Assembly (NCBI GenBank): GCA_025093555.1
Contig: JAIWNF010000025.1
Span: forward strand, 186,001-250,000
DNA from: Circinella umbellata
Lineage: Eukaryota; Mucoromycota; Mucoromycetes; Mucorales; Lichtheimiaceae
Length of the DNA: 64,000 nucleotides
Direction: 5' to 3'
A program made the translations under genes and the position numbers. Below are positions 11,566-23,824 of this stretch, piece after piece. The notes beneath the pieces are model-generated. The model was given only the letters and a program-made list of their open reading frames with translations, made no database searches and had not been told where the DNA came from. Positions within the stretch are counted from its first letter, which is position 1, and every line of letters starts with the position of its first letter.

Positions 11566-12876
11566 TTACAAATTCTTCAAATCAATTTTTCCAACAGGTT
11601 GTGTACCAGTTAGACCTCCATTATGGTACAATTCTGATTGTTCTGCAATATGATCTTTGGTTCCACCAGTATTTCTAACGGTATTTTCTTCCTTTTTGGG
11701 CTGTTCATCATTCTCTGAAAAGCTTACTTGGGGTGTTAAAGTTCTTCGTCCTCCTGAAATGACAGGTTTGAGAGAAGATGATACTTCTGTTTTATCGTTA
11801 TTTTCACTTCCAGTGGCACCAGTTGCCGCTATTGCCGTTCCAGCTGCTGCTGTTGTGGCTACCCCAGCACCTACCGTTGTTGCCGTCGTAGCACTTAGTC
11901 CCTTATTGTTATTATCGCCACTACTAATATCTCGTATTTCATCATCTGCCGGAGCCACTTGTGCATTATCGTCAATTGCAGTTCTCTGGATATTTCCATC
12001 CAGCTGCTGTTGATTCATCATTCCTGTGTCATCACTTTGCCCCAAATTATCAAGATCCTTGTTATCTACTGGTTGTTGTTGCTGATCAATCGGACGATCT
12101 GATGCTACAGGTCGGGTTTGTTGTCCAGTATTTGTCTGATCGTCAATCGGTGCTGGTGCTGGTACAGGAGGGTTAGTTGGTGCTGTTCGATGCGGGACAT
12201 TTGAATCTGTCGTTTGTTCCGGGATTTTTGAACCATCTGTATCATACATGGATATGCTTTGTCTTCCCATAGCCATATTCTGTTGTTGTGCTGCTGATGG
12301 TACACTTGATCGATGTAATGGATAATCGTTTGTATTATGTCCTAATGGTCCATTAACGTTTGGCGATACAGCTGCTGCACTATCAGAAGCACGTCGTGGT
12401 GCTTGTTTATTAGTTGCTGAAGGGTCACCCAATGCTGCAGCTGTCTGTTGTTGTCGATTTATGTGATTCTTTGTCCAAAGTTTCCATAAATTCTGTGCTT
12501 GACGTCTTGTCTCATCTTGAATGGGTTGAGAAGGAGCTGCTGCTGCAGTAGCAGTAGCACGAGGGGCTACGGCCGCTCCAGACAAAACAGATGATTTTGT
12601 GACTGCAGGCATATTTTCAGGGTGTTGATGTGTCCAATCTGAAGTGATTTGTTCTGCTCGATTCAACAATTCATCATTATCAAAAAGAGGGGCGCTGGTA
12701 GGTAAATCATTGACATCCAAAGGTTTTTTGGCATCATGATAATATTTATGTTTGAGGGAAATAAGGGCTTCATAAGCTGAAGCACGTGGAAGTTCTTTTT
12801 GTACAGTTTTAGGTGATCCTGGAGCGAATCTATCAGGATCAAAATATCGCTGGTACACTTCAGCATAAGATTGCAT
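11566..12876 (-). CDS. Uncharacterised Ala/Gln/Asn-rich protein
   Basis: Single-exon frame of 436 residues starting MQSYAEVYQRYFDPDRFAPG. The open frame extends upstream into low-complexity sequence, so I chose the ATG at 12876 as the first one followed by protein-like sequence. The N-terminal 90 residues (with RASAYEALISLKHKYYHDAK) look structured and are probably the conserved part. The rest is polar and repetitive, except for a Gly/Ala/Thr stretch GAGVATTAAAGTAIAATGA near residues 330-355 that could be a weak membrane segment or simply low complexity. The tail RRTLTPQVSFSENDEQ resembles a phosphosite-rich region. I do not recognise the family. It is divergent from DSN1 (458 bp between starts) and convergent with the bZIP gene. 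Confidence 0.75.
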   Translation of the reverse strand: MQSYAEVYQRYFDPDRFAPGSPKTVQKELPRASAYEALISLKHKYYHDAKKPLDVNDLPTSAPLFDNDELLNRAEQITSDWTHQHPENMPAVTKSSVLSGAAVAPRATATAAAAPSQPIQDETRRQAQNLWKLWTKNHINRQQQTAAALGDPSATNKQAPRRASDSAAAVSPNVNGPLGHNTNDYPLHRSSVPSAAQQQNMAMGRQSISMYDTDGSKIPEQTTDSNVPHRTAPTNPPVPAPAPIDDQTNTGQQTRPVASDRPIDQQQQPVDNKDLDNLGQSDDTGMMNQQQLDGNIQRTAIDDNAQVAPADDEIRDISSGDNNNKGLSATTATTVGAGVATTAAAGTAIAATGATGSENNDKTEVSSSLKPVISGGRRTLTPQVSFSENDEQPKKEENTVRNTGGTKDHIAEQSELYHNGGLTGTQPVGKIDLKNL

Positions 12877-13334
12877 TGCTACTTTATATTTTTTTTTAAC
12901 AAAAAAAAGGTAGTAAAAAAAAGTGAAGATGATTTTCGAAGAATATATTAGTGGAATTGAAAAATACCCATGATTTATTGAGAGAAAGAATTGTACTCCA
13001 CCCAAAATTTTTTAATATTAAATCAAGGGTCTACTTGATTAGAAATAGAATGTTCTAATAATTATAGAAGTGATTGATATAAATAAGCTCTTGGTTGGTT
13101 ACTGATTAACTCATAATCAAGGAACACTGGTCCTGAGTCAGTTTGGTAAACAAGAAAAAAAATGGTGTAACATCCTGCATAACAATTTAATTTTTTGATC
13201 TTCGTCGGGAATTCTCTGCGTGTGTGTTTTTATTTTTATTTTTTTTTTTCAAAAACTTACTCTCTGAATTCTTTTTCTTTCAATTACTATTCAACATAAC
13301 ATTTCATTTTCATATTATCTTCTTAATAAATTGA
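12877..13334. promoter_or_regulatory. Shared divergent promoter region
   Basis: 458 bp between the starts of the uncharacterised protein (minus) and DSN1 (plus). It is AT-rich, with pyrimidine-rich runs just before DSN1. No specific binding site could be assigned. Confidence 0.45.
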
Positions 13335-14797
13335 ATGGCTACAACATCCAGGAAACGATCTAGTGAAGACCATGATTCTTTATCAAGTTTTTCATTTAAC
13401 AGTTCCAATTTGGACCCTTTTACACCGCCAGAAAAACGACGATTTATTGATGTAGGACCAACAACCACAGAAAATAATATCCAAGAACTAACACAAAGAG
13501 AATATACAGAATCTATTTCATTATCAGTGACTGTAAGTAGTAGCTGAAAGCATTTACTGCTTTTTTTTGCATTAGAAACTTTTCATTTGTAACTAAACGA
13601 ATTTATATATTTGTAATTTAGCAACGATCCGTTGCCTCGTATAATTCCCCCCCACCAAGCCCTCTAAAACATATACAAAAGCTACTAACATCACCAAATT
13701 CACTTGAAGATTCTGAAGAATGGGAAATCACGGGTATGTTTTGTTTTTAAAATAAAGAGAAAGCCAAAGGGATATAGGGTTACAAATATAGAAACTAAAA
13801 AACTTTCTGTAAAAAAAATGAAACTATAGAACGACCACCTCTTGGTATCACGCCTAAAGATTATGATAAAGCAATTTCAGTTCGCCTATCACCACCAGTT
13901 CGATTGAATCAGTTAATAATATGGTCCGCACACGAGGTAATAAAAAAAAATCAAAGTTTACTGGTTGTTAGTGATTGGAACAAAAATAATCCACCTCAAT
14001 CATCAATTGAATTGAAAGCAGATCAAATAGGTAATTAATAAATACATAGGGAAGATATATATATAGATAGACATTCACACCTACTTACTCATTCATTAAA
14101 ATGATATGATAATAGCTTTTAATATACAAACACGAATCATGCAAGGTTTATTGAACGGAAAAATTCAAACGTATCGTCATAAAGGTAGATCAGACACAGT
14201 AAAACAAAGAAATCCACATCCAGGAAATATTTTAAATCAGAAACGACTTAAAAAATTAAAAGAACATTTACAAAGGTAAGGATTAATTGTCTTTAATGAT
14301 AATAGTATTGAGTACAGAGTGACTAACGTATTATTACTCTTATTACACTTTATAGATTACAAAAAGAGGAAAATGAATGGAAAGAAGTAAAAAGTGAATT
14401 ATTTCATCAACATGCAGCCATATTAGATGATAAAACACCAAAAACAATACCCATTACTCAAGAATTACTCGACGAATTGGATGATAATCAAAAAGAATTT
14501 CTGGACCAGTATTGTCAAAATGACAGCAATGCGTTCATGGCTAGTAAAAGCAAGGAAGAGATGGCAATTGAGATATCAGATATGCGACAACGATTAGCAA
14601 CTGTAGAAAAATTTCAAAAATGTATTAAAAAGTATTGTAATGATACGATGGTAGAAATATCACATAATCTGGAACGAGAAGCAACTATTGTGGACCAAAG
14701 ATCTATTGCAAAAGTATCTGATATTAAAGGTTTAGAGGAGTTAGGAAAAGATACAGCAAAAGATATTTTAAAAATGCTATCTCATTATACCAATTAA
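13335..14797 (+). CDS. DSN1: Kinetochore Mis12-complex subunit Dsn1/Mis13
   Basis: Exons 13335..13532, 13622..13733, 13830..14030, 14116..14275 and 14356..14797 give 370 residues. The N-terminus is polar and contains an RKRSS motif near residue 6. The central block LSPPVRLNQLIIWSAHEV, followed by SLLVVSDW, fits the conserved helical core of Dsn1/Mis13 proteins. The second half is mostly helical (LQKEENEWKEVKSELFHQH, then EISDMRQRLATVEKFQKCI), as expected for a subunit of the rod-shaped Mis12/MIND complex that links centromeric chromatin to Ndc80. Assignment rests on recall of the family pattern, not on a search. The next gene starts 131 bp downstream on the same strand and is also a chromosome-maintenance gene. 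All junctions are GT-AG. Confidence 0.75.
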
Positions 14798-14838
14798 AGA
14801 ATAAACACTGAGTTTTTATTTTTTCGACACCCTCGCAT

Positions 14839-14844
14839 ACGCGT
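14839..14844. promoter_or_regulatory. MCB-like ACGCGT box before the BRCT gene
   Basis: A perfect ACGCGT palindrome lies 85 bp before the ATG of the BRCT protein, inside the 131-bp gap after DSN1. ACGCGT is the MluI cell-cycle box bound by MBF in yeasts and drives G1/S genes. A related GACGCGC lies near 14889. Function here is inferred. Confidence 0.4.
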
Positions 14845-14928
14845 TTTTTTTTCTTTTTTTTTAAAAAAAAACTTGTTCAATAAAAAAAGACGCGCTTTAT
14901 TTTTTTTTATACAATTTTACCAGATATC

Positions 14929-17900
14929 ATGACAATTTACGGTCGAAGTAAATCCGAAAAGGATGATGAAGGAGTACCTCTGTTTAAAAATGTTAAATAT
15001 TATCTTCATGGGACCCTTAGTTTCAATAAAAAAAATAAGGTATATTTTTTATATAGTAATAGAATGTATCTTTTTTTTTTCCTTTTCTTTTTGCTTATGA
15101 GGAACTTTGCAATAATATAATGATAGTTGGATAATATCCTACAAGATGGTGGGGCAGAAAAAATAGAAGATCAAGACGAGGCAACTCACATTTTTTCAAT
15201 AAGACATTTGGGATTACCTAATGACGACTCTCCTGATCCACCTTATGTTGTTACGGTAATTAAATAATATTCATAATAGTAGTAATGCATAATAGACTAA
15301 GCAAAGCTATTATTAATATTACTATATAGCCTTTATGGGCAGAAAGAGCTGTAAGTCTTGGATATGTTCATGAACCAAAGTATTATTCAGCAAACCCTGT
15401 ACACCTTTTCTCAGGTATGGGTGTTACAACTCATGGAGTAAGTTAACTGTTTTATTACTGCTATTAAATCAAAGGTTGAAATATATAAACAAATTAGTCA
15501 TATTTCTATAGTTACCGAAAAATGATGATATAGCTATTATGGCAGCAATGCAAAAGTTGGGTGGTCAGAACGTTCAAAAACTTTCAGAGGAGACTACACA
15601 TCTTGTCGTTGCCTCAGATAATGGGGTAAATGTAAATACATAGCTTTTGATCCAGTGTAGAATGATTGTCATATAAATAATATGTATGAATAACTAGAAA
15701 TATTAACTGTTCACTATTATCATTATTAGAAAACTGTTCACAAGGCTCTTGAGCATTATAAAATTCCAGTTGTTACAACTCATTTTATTGATGATTGTGT
15801 GAATCTTAAACGACGTGTTCGAGAGGTAAGTCATTTCTTTTTTTTAAGAGTTTTATTAATATATCATTGATATTGTTTTTATATATTCAAACAAGTTATG
15901 CTAAAAAAAACATTATAATCATTACTTAGGATCTGTACACATTCCCTAATCCAAAAATATTGGACTCTTTTGATAAAGTCATTACAAGAGAAAATAATGA
16001 TTATGCAAATGCAAAAGAGGAAGCTTATAAAACAATCGGTGGTGAATCTTTGATTTTCCCTCCCTATGGATCGAAATTCAGTTTACAAGGGCCCTATAAG
16101 GTCGAATTGCCTGAAGATATTCCAGCACCTTATCTGGCTGATGATTGTATTTATGTCGAACCTGATCTCCTTGGTGTTGACACAGACGTACTTGATTCTT
16201 GGCTTACCTATCTTGAGAAAAAAGCAGGTGCCGAAATTGTCAAGGAATATAATAAAGACAAAGTCACCATTGCTGTTGTCAAACACCGTTCTACACCCAC
16301 TTATGTTGAAGCTTCAAGGGATGGAAAAATGGTGGCATCAAAATGGTGGCTAACAAACACAATCATGCGAAAACAAAAACAATTGCCGACAGCTACACTG
16401 GTGGATTATCCAATGCCAAAAGGGGGTATTCCTGGTGCAGATAAAGTGGTAAGGAAACAAAGTGGAAAAAATGAATGTAAGAGAGAGATAGAGAGAGAGA
16501 AAGAGTCTGTGTGTATATGTGCGTGTATGAGCTAGAAAATTTTAAATAAGAGCAAACATTTTATCTTGCTTTGTAGATTATTACCATCAGCGGATATAAG
16601 GATACTGCGAGAGATTATTTACGTCGATTAGCAATTCATTGTGGTATGATATTTACTTATGATATGACAAATCAGACCACACATTTAGTTATTAACAGGT
16701 AAAAGGGAGCTGGTATTATCACTTTATCTTTATATTCATAAGAAACTAGTAACTTATCTATATATATTATGATTTGTGATTATATATAGTCAGACTTTAC
16801 CAAAATGGAAGCGAGCCAAAAAAAGGAATATTTCAGTGGTAAATCACATATGGCTTGAAGAATGTTTCCGTGATTGGATAATCTATTCTGTTGCTGATCG
16901 AAGGTTCAATCATTTCCCTGGCGGACCTATTCTACGAGGACTTGTCGGTAAGACTGAATTAATTCCAGAAACATTGTCTCGCTGGTGGAAAGATGAAAAT
17001 TTGTATCCAGAAGAAATAAACCGATTACCTGCAAAAGAATATGCCAAATCAATTAATCTCCCAACTGAAAAAAGAGATGCGTTTACTGGAAAACGTGCTG
17101 CAGCAACAAAAGCAAACGAATTGGTACGTGGAAGTGCGGAGGATATGAATGCCTATGCAAAAGAGAAACGGCGTAAAACAGCTCAAAGTACATCAGATGG
17201 TACTTCTACAACAACAACAATTACTGAGGAAGAGGAATTACGAGAAGACGATGATGATACTACTGCTACTACTAAAGATAACGTAGATCAAGAACATGGT
17301 CATACGGAAGAAGATGGTGAAGAAGCAGAACGGCCATATAATAATGGATCAAACAGTACGTCAGTGGCTGGTGATCATAAAGGACGACACAAACGTGATT
17401 ATCGAAGTAAAGAAAGCGACGAAGAGGATCGAGATCATGCCGAATCATCGAATATGGCAGGGACACGAGGCAAAAAACGACAAAAGAATACTGATTCTAC
17501 AGATGAATCTGATGGTGGCAATGATAACACAACAAACCAACCGCAAAAGAAAAGTGGAACTAAGAAATCTACACAACCATTATATATGTCATCATCATCA
17601 ACTTCACGGAATACTTCAAAACAATCAACTAAAAATCTTACAAACGAGTCGACCTCAAAATCTACAGAAAAGCCTGTTCTTTTATTTACTGGATTTACTG
17701 ATAAACTTACTAAAGAAAAGAGGGTAAGCTGGATATCAGATTATGAATTATTTTTGTTTTGGGACTTATACATTTATAGCACTTTGATTTTTGCGAACTA
17801 TTTGCTAAAAATTATTTCTAAACGAAAAATAAAATCCAGGAAATTCGAAAATTAGGTGTTACATTAACGGAAGATGTATACAAGGCCACGCACCTCGTTG

Positions 17901-18497
17901 CAAACGGCAAAATTTTAAGAACTGCAAAATTTTTATCAGCCGTCAACTTGGGTTTAAAAATCACCACGAAAGAATGGTTGGATGCATCAATCAAGGGTGG
18001 AGATTTATTGGATGCCGAGGAATTCCCTCTTGTTGATGAAGCAAACGAAAAGGAACTTGGATGTAATCTTCGGGAGAGTCTTGAAAAAGTTCGTAAAGGC
18101 CGACAAGCAACTGACCCACCAAGTAAAAAAGGAACTTTATTCCAAGGTTATAAGTTTTACTTCTTGGGATCAACCAAGGAAACAATACAATTGGAACAGA
18201 TTGTAGAATCAGGAGGAGGACAAGTGAGTACCAATAAAAGAATGAAAGATCAAGATATTGTTATTAAAGAAGTAAAATGTAATAATTGAATTTTGTTGTT
18301 CTTGTTGGGTCATTTGTTAGGTGGTATACAGTGTCGATCATTTAGATGAATCAAACTACTTTATCATATCGTCTCCTGGAAGTACAGATAATGAAAAGAA
18401 ACTTTCTTCACATAACAAAGAAGTTCATAGCAAAGATGTAGTTACGCTTGGATCATTACGACAAAGCTTTGATAACTTTGATCAATATCGTTTATAA
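14929..18497 (+). CDS. brc1: Six-BRCT genome-stability protein, Brc1/Rtt107-like
   Basis: Ten exons: 14929..15039, 15127..15255, 15330..15437, 15512..15625, 15730..15825, 15930..16448, 16577..16698, 16790..17723, 17840..18223 and 18321..18497, giving 897 residues. BRCT-type blocks are visible in series: the N-terminal pair (VKYYLHGTLS to about residue 100; IMAAMQKLGGQNVQKLSEET, then IPVVTTHFIDDCV), a middle set (DDCIYVEPDLL...SKWWLTNTI; VITISGYKDTARDYLRRLAI...ISVVNHIWLEECF), then an acidic Ser/Thr linker of about 200 residues, and a C-terminal pair from about residue 694 (PVLLFTGFTDKLTKEKR...TTKEWLDASI) and 809 (GTLFQGYKFYFLGST). This arrangement is that of Brc1/Rtt107, scaffolds that bind phosphorylated H2A and coordinate Smc5/6 and repair at stalled forks. 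The tryptophans typical of BRCT helix 3 are present. Other multi-BRCT proteins (PTIP-like) are the alternative. Confidence 0.85.
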
Positions 18498-21400
18498 ATG
18501 ATAAATTACAGTTTCTTTTTTTAGCGTATTATTGTGAAGAACGATTGGGGTATATCTTTTCAGAATTAATAAGAGGTGGGAATGTATATATGTGTGTGTA
18601 CCTGTAATGTATATCTAATAAATGGTACTTAAATTAATATTATAATATTGTTCCACTTTTATAATTATAACGTTTCTGGATCACCATGTGTGTCGATTAA
18701 AAAAGCGCCTGCGAGTAATGGAGATAATTAATATTTTATCTAGTATTGGTATCAATATACGTACGAAAGCCAAAAGCGATATTTTTTTCATCTTCAATCA
18801 GTTGGATCATGAATAGTTTTCAATCCTCACAATAGCACTGACCGTATTTCCTTACTATATAAATGTACATCCTCTTAATCAGCATTTTTTTTTTTAATCC
18901 ACTACGTACGTATTTGGCACAGTTATCATTGAGACATTTGAATCAGTAGATTATGACACTAGTAGCGCAAATAAATGTATGTATCTCTATTTTTGAACCA
19001 AGATAACATGCTATCAATTTACATCATCTGCCCTAGAAGCGTTTATTCGCGGGCTACTCGACATTGATGTAATTTCTACACCAATACTACTTAATCAACA
19101 CCAACCATTATACGTACCAAGTTTCATCATCTACGTACAGTAGTAATTTACGTTTTGCCAGCTATGAATTAGGTCTTGTAATTATGTCCACTTGTGTTAC
19201 CAGTCTTAATGGGATTATATTTTCCGTCGTTTATGGTAAAAGGATGCTTGCAGCCGAAAAAGAGGTAAGCTGATATCGAGTTTCCATGGGTCAATTCTAC
19301 TTCATTTAGGTTTCGGAAGATACAATTGGCATTGTATGTACTGCGTATATGGTCTCAAAGCAGAGTTATATTTAAGCTCTACAAATGTCAAAACAGCCAT
19401 TTTCAGTAGGTCATAAACGGATCCAGATGAGAATATAGGCATTTTTGTAGATGTGATTCTGCAGGAGAAGGAAAAGAGTGTTTGGTACAATTGTAACTTG
19501 ATCCCAGTTTTAAATAGAATCCAATCTATATGTTTTTTGGTCAAAGCAACAGTCGTACTAGTTCTTGCTTAGAACCCATACGTAGATGTAATTTTGCCAT
19601 TTTTGAACGAAACCGAGGTCTCGCTTGTATACTTATTGATAAATATTGGCTTCTTGAAACATGTTAATAGCAATAGAACGAAATCATTTAAAGAACAATA
19701 TAATACAAAGTTTTAATGATGATGACAAAGTGGGTATTCATATCTTCCAGAGAGAATATTTCTATTTGGTTTTGTTGCAATATATAAACTTTACATATAT
19801 CATATTGTAATACAGTTATGTTTTACACGAAGAGAGTGACACTATACATACAATTGCAAGATATCATGACATCAATATTCTCCCACAATAATATAAAAAT
19901 ATTACATGTGCAAGTGCTACCCATAGCCATTATCATTGTCATACATAAAAACACACAAACAGCCATAATCCATCTATTTGTTTGTATAATAAAAAGTTTA
20001 TTTTAAAAGAATATAAATAAAAAAAAGGCCAATGTATCAGTAAGTTGTATGAATTTCAAACAACCCGACAGGAAGCACGACGAGAACGTTCATTGGCAAA
20101 GCTTCCCAAAAAAAATATTTATTCCCTCAGAAGCACGTGTATGTTGATCCCAAATGACGCGTTATCAAATAGAAACGGATGAGAATGGATCTTGCCAAAC
20201 ATTATTCTTGCCACGCCATCTTGCCAAATGTTATCCTTGCCACCAATCTTTACCCGTCATCAATTGCCCGCCGACAATTTCAGACTTGCATCCTGCAACA
20301 CCACGCACTTGTATTACCCTCCTCGAGAATACATGTATAGTCTCCTTTAGGTCATACTATACTGGTTTATAATAAATCCCCAAATGTTCGAATCGCATCC
20401 TCGTCAACATTATATAGAGCGCAAGATCCAGCTTGTTAACATACTTCTGGTTTTGCTTTGTACCTTAGTTCCCACAACTATCACTGATTTTGCCACTATC
20501 GCTTAATATTGGTTTGACCAGAACCATATCAATTGGTACGCTTGGACAGAATCAAATAAAATTTGCAGGAGGTACAAAATGGGTTCACCCGGTTGCTCAA
20601 GGATTACTTTCATCTGGGCCAGTTGTGACAACCCTTCAACTTGAATCCAAAAGCCAAGTCACCGTCATCCAGTTGATAATTTGAACCACACCAAAAACAA
20701 AGGTCCATGTCACTGATGGGATCATCCACCCGTTGGAATAGGTAGGTATCTTGTTAAAAAAGAAGCATCGCTGCCACTAGATGAAACTTTGTCTTGGACT
20801 AACGTTTCACCTACCCAGTTAAAATGGGCGTATCCGTGAGGCATTAGCGAACCGAAAGCACGTGAATTATCAACTATGGTTGGGATGATTTGACAATGCT
20901 GTCACTGCTGAGCAAATGCCTGGTAACAAATAGTAAAACCCGAGTCTTGTTGGTCTTTCACAAAATCAAAAGCGTGTACTGCTAGCAACCAGCACAACAA
21001 ACTCCTTCTGTTGTAAAATATGGAGAAAAAAAACGATCGGTATTTGCAGCAACGGGTGTTCAACCATGACAGCCGTTCAAACTGAAGGATTGTAGCCAAC
21101 TTGAAAAGTCGCTGAAGTAAGATTGTTGCAGCATTTACTTCATTCTTAACAATACACAACAGCACGGAATGTCACGAAAGAACATTCTCCAATGAAAAGA
21201 CTCACCATTAAAGTAACTAAATCCCTTTCACATGCATACTTGGATTTCACCCTTTCCATTGAAGCTTGTATACCATAATCAGCTCAATTTTCCTTCCTTG
21301 TTATTCCAAAAAAGAAAAACAAGGTGTACCAATGGAAAACGTCAATAATCCGAATATGTCAAGCTTACGAAAAGAGTTGAACCGAATTTGTCAAGGAACA

Positions 21401-22124
21401 AGAGACATGTCCAAGAACAATCGTTTCAAAAGAACCGTTTGGGTAATGAAAGTTATATTATCATTCGAACCAAGCAGCATTCGTAAAATAATACAAACAC
21501 AATCATAAGTTGGAAAAAGTTCCAAACCTCTTTTTTATTTCCTATACCCAAAGCGACTAACCACAAGTCAAAGAAAAAAAAAGGCTGCTGATTTTTTTTT
21601 CTCAAAAGTTAAGGAAAAGAGGCGGCAATTATGAAATTACCTGAAACTTTTTCCTGGTTCTTTACCAAAGATTAACCATAAGGTTAGAACTGCATGCTAG
21701 TTTCTTTTCTTGTCAGGAAAAAAAACGACGCGCATAATGTGGTAAGGTAGACTCCAGAACCATGGAAAGATGTAAAGAAAAGAAGAAGAGACTTTTCATT
21801 TTTTCGCTCGACTGCGCATTTTTGTAGAGTTTCACCTGCCGCAGTAAAAAAAAAAATAGGCGCCAGCTACAAACTTTTTTTTTATAATATCTATAATTTT
21901 CCCCATTATTGCTAGGCAACACGGCCCTTTTAATAATATCTTAGCAATATCATATCTTTGCATTATGTATTCACAGATAGATAGCAACGCTATACTTTCC
22001 CAATGTGGAGCGATCACGCTAAATAAAAGTACACAAGTACTTAAAACCGTAATATCAATCAGTTTCTTGGAAAGGGAAACACGAAAAAAGGTGTACTTTT
22101 TGAAATTCCGCAATTCCAGTCATA
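18498..22124. other. Gene-free stretch with decayed, partly coding-like sequence
   Basis: No intact gene. Between about 20050 and 21250 the GC content is clearly higher than on either side and short coding-like pieces can be read (for example plus-strand YLVKKEASLPLDETLSWTNV near 20750 and KWVHPVAQGLLSSGPVV near 20580), all broken by stops. I could not assign them to a family; an old, mutated gene or transposon copy is likely. A second piece near 19160-19350 (MSTCVTSLNGIIFSVVYGKR) is equally orphan. No RNA gene was recognised. Confidence 0.45.
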
Positions 22125-23000
22125 AAAAAGGTGTACAATTGGGTTTTATGGCTTCATCGTAGACTTGATGCACCTTTCTACACAATATCTCAAGTATTTT
22201 TTCAAAACCAAATATTTACTGAATCAAAAGAAATATTACGTTTTTATCTTTCATATAATGAGAAATAGTGTTATAATTTTATACTTTTTGTAATATGAAA
22301 AAACCAGAAACCAAATCAGTTATTTTTATACCAAATATAAAATCATACATTGTACTTTATATCCTAGTACGTAGCTTTTATATTTAATGGAATATTATGT
22401 ATGGTCAAAATATTGCTAATTTTTATGATGATCTTGACCTTATTTTACAGTTATATTGATTATTAGAGAGTGCTGGTTATTAATCTTTATGATTAATTTT
22501 TGATTCAAAATTTGACGTACAAGTCATTCTGTTTTCTACCTTTTTGTTCTATAATATTTGGTGCTGTTTATTATATTGTATTACATTCCTATCTATTTGG
22601 TATCTTGTAAATTTCTATGACACTTGTATGTACCAACTGCCTAAAAAACATAGAGTATCTTATAGAGTAAGATGTTTCTGTGAAGGTATATCTTCATGTA
22701 GCTTTATAATCGACAGTGAGGTCAAAAAAATTCCATCTAACTTTATAATAACCTCTTGTAGCAGGTTGTTCCATATCTCGTGTTCTGGATGACTCAAATA
22801 TTACTTTTTCTTTTCGTTGTCAAACTCAGTAGCCACACTACTACTTCCGGACGCTGATAAGGGTCTGTTACAGAATTTATGTAATTTTATAGATAATAAG
22901 GGATAGTTTGAGGTTCGAGTGTTATAGGAAAGATATAAAAAAAAGTGTACTTTTTTTTTGCTCTTTTAAAAAGTACACCTTTTTGATTGTACACCTTTTT
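22125..23000. mobile_element. TA-flanked element with 15-bp perfect terminal inverted repeats
   Basis: The left end AAAAAGGTGTACAAT (22125-22139) is perfectly inverted at the right end (ATTGTACACCTTTTT, 22986-23000), and both sides are flanked by TA (22123-22124 and 23001-23002). The length is 876 bp and there is no transposase frame, so it looks like a Tc1/mariner-type MITE. Additional copies of the GGTGTAC core lie just outside the left end (22084-22096) and just inside the right end (22973-22984, inverted). Confidence 0.65.
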
Positions 23001-23002
23001 TA

Positions 23003-23824
23003 GTGACACCCCGTAACAGTATCATAAAGCAAAACGTACGTACATATTCTTGTCTGTTTTTCAATGAACACTACCTCAACTTTAATAGTCAAAATGTTGC
23101 TATATAGGTATCAATTCTTGTTGGAGAAACAATCACAGTACTGCTATAATACCCTTATCTAAGTGTTGGACTGGATATATTGTCGACTAAAACATAATTT
23201 TGACCTGTGGATGATAATAGCAATTATACTGACCAGTCTTTATTTAGTCTACATTTACCATTGATAGGACAGCTCGAGAGAATTTGTTTTGGTACCACTT
23301 AGTAGGAGCAATAACCCATGATCATTTTGATGCATGAAATGATGGTCCTTATATACTAGACCCTGTTCTGTTTTTCTTTGAATATCTATGAATTAGGTCA
23401 TATTTGAAAAGTGTCCCATTGTAGAATTATTACAATGATTGACCAAGGAATAACTAAGTGGAGATCACTCCAAATCCATTCGAGCCGAAATATAGCATGA
23501 GACTAATAAAAAGTGACTCTTACAAGGCCAATAATTGTAAAAATAACTAGCTATTTCTAGTACCTACAGCGGTACTCAAGTCTCACTGTTCTGGTAAAAT
23601 AGTGTACGTAGCACTACACAAAGTTTCACTTCATGAAACAAGCCATTCCTATTTATATACTATTGTTTGTAACTTTTTCTTTTACGTATAGATGAATTAA
23701 AGGTAGTTTTTTTTGGTTTTATATAAATATACACTGTAGCAATTGAGAAGAAGTTTGTGTTATGAAAGGGCGGACAGAGGGTATACATATAAAGTGATTG
23801 GAAGTATGTGTTACATATAATGGC
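23003..23824. other. Intergenic, 3' side of VPS25
   Basis: AT-rich sequence without a recognisable gene, RNA or further inverted repeat. Confidence 0.5.

Noticed and set aside
20380..20400. GTTCGAATCGC resembling a tRNA B box
   Set aside because: No matching acceptor stem, A box or cloverleaf can be folded around it.
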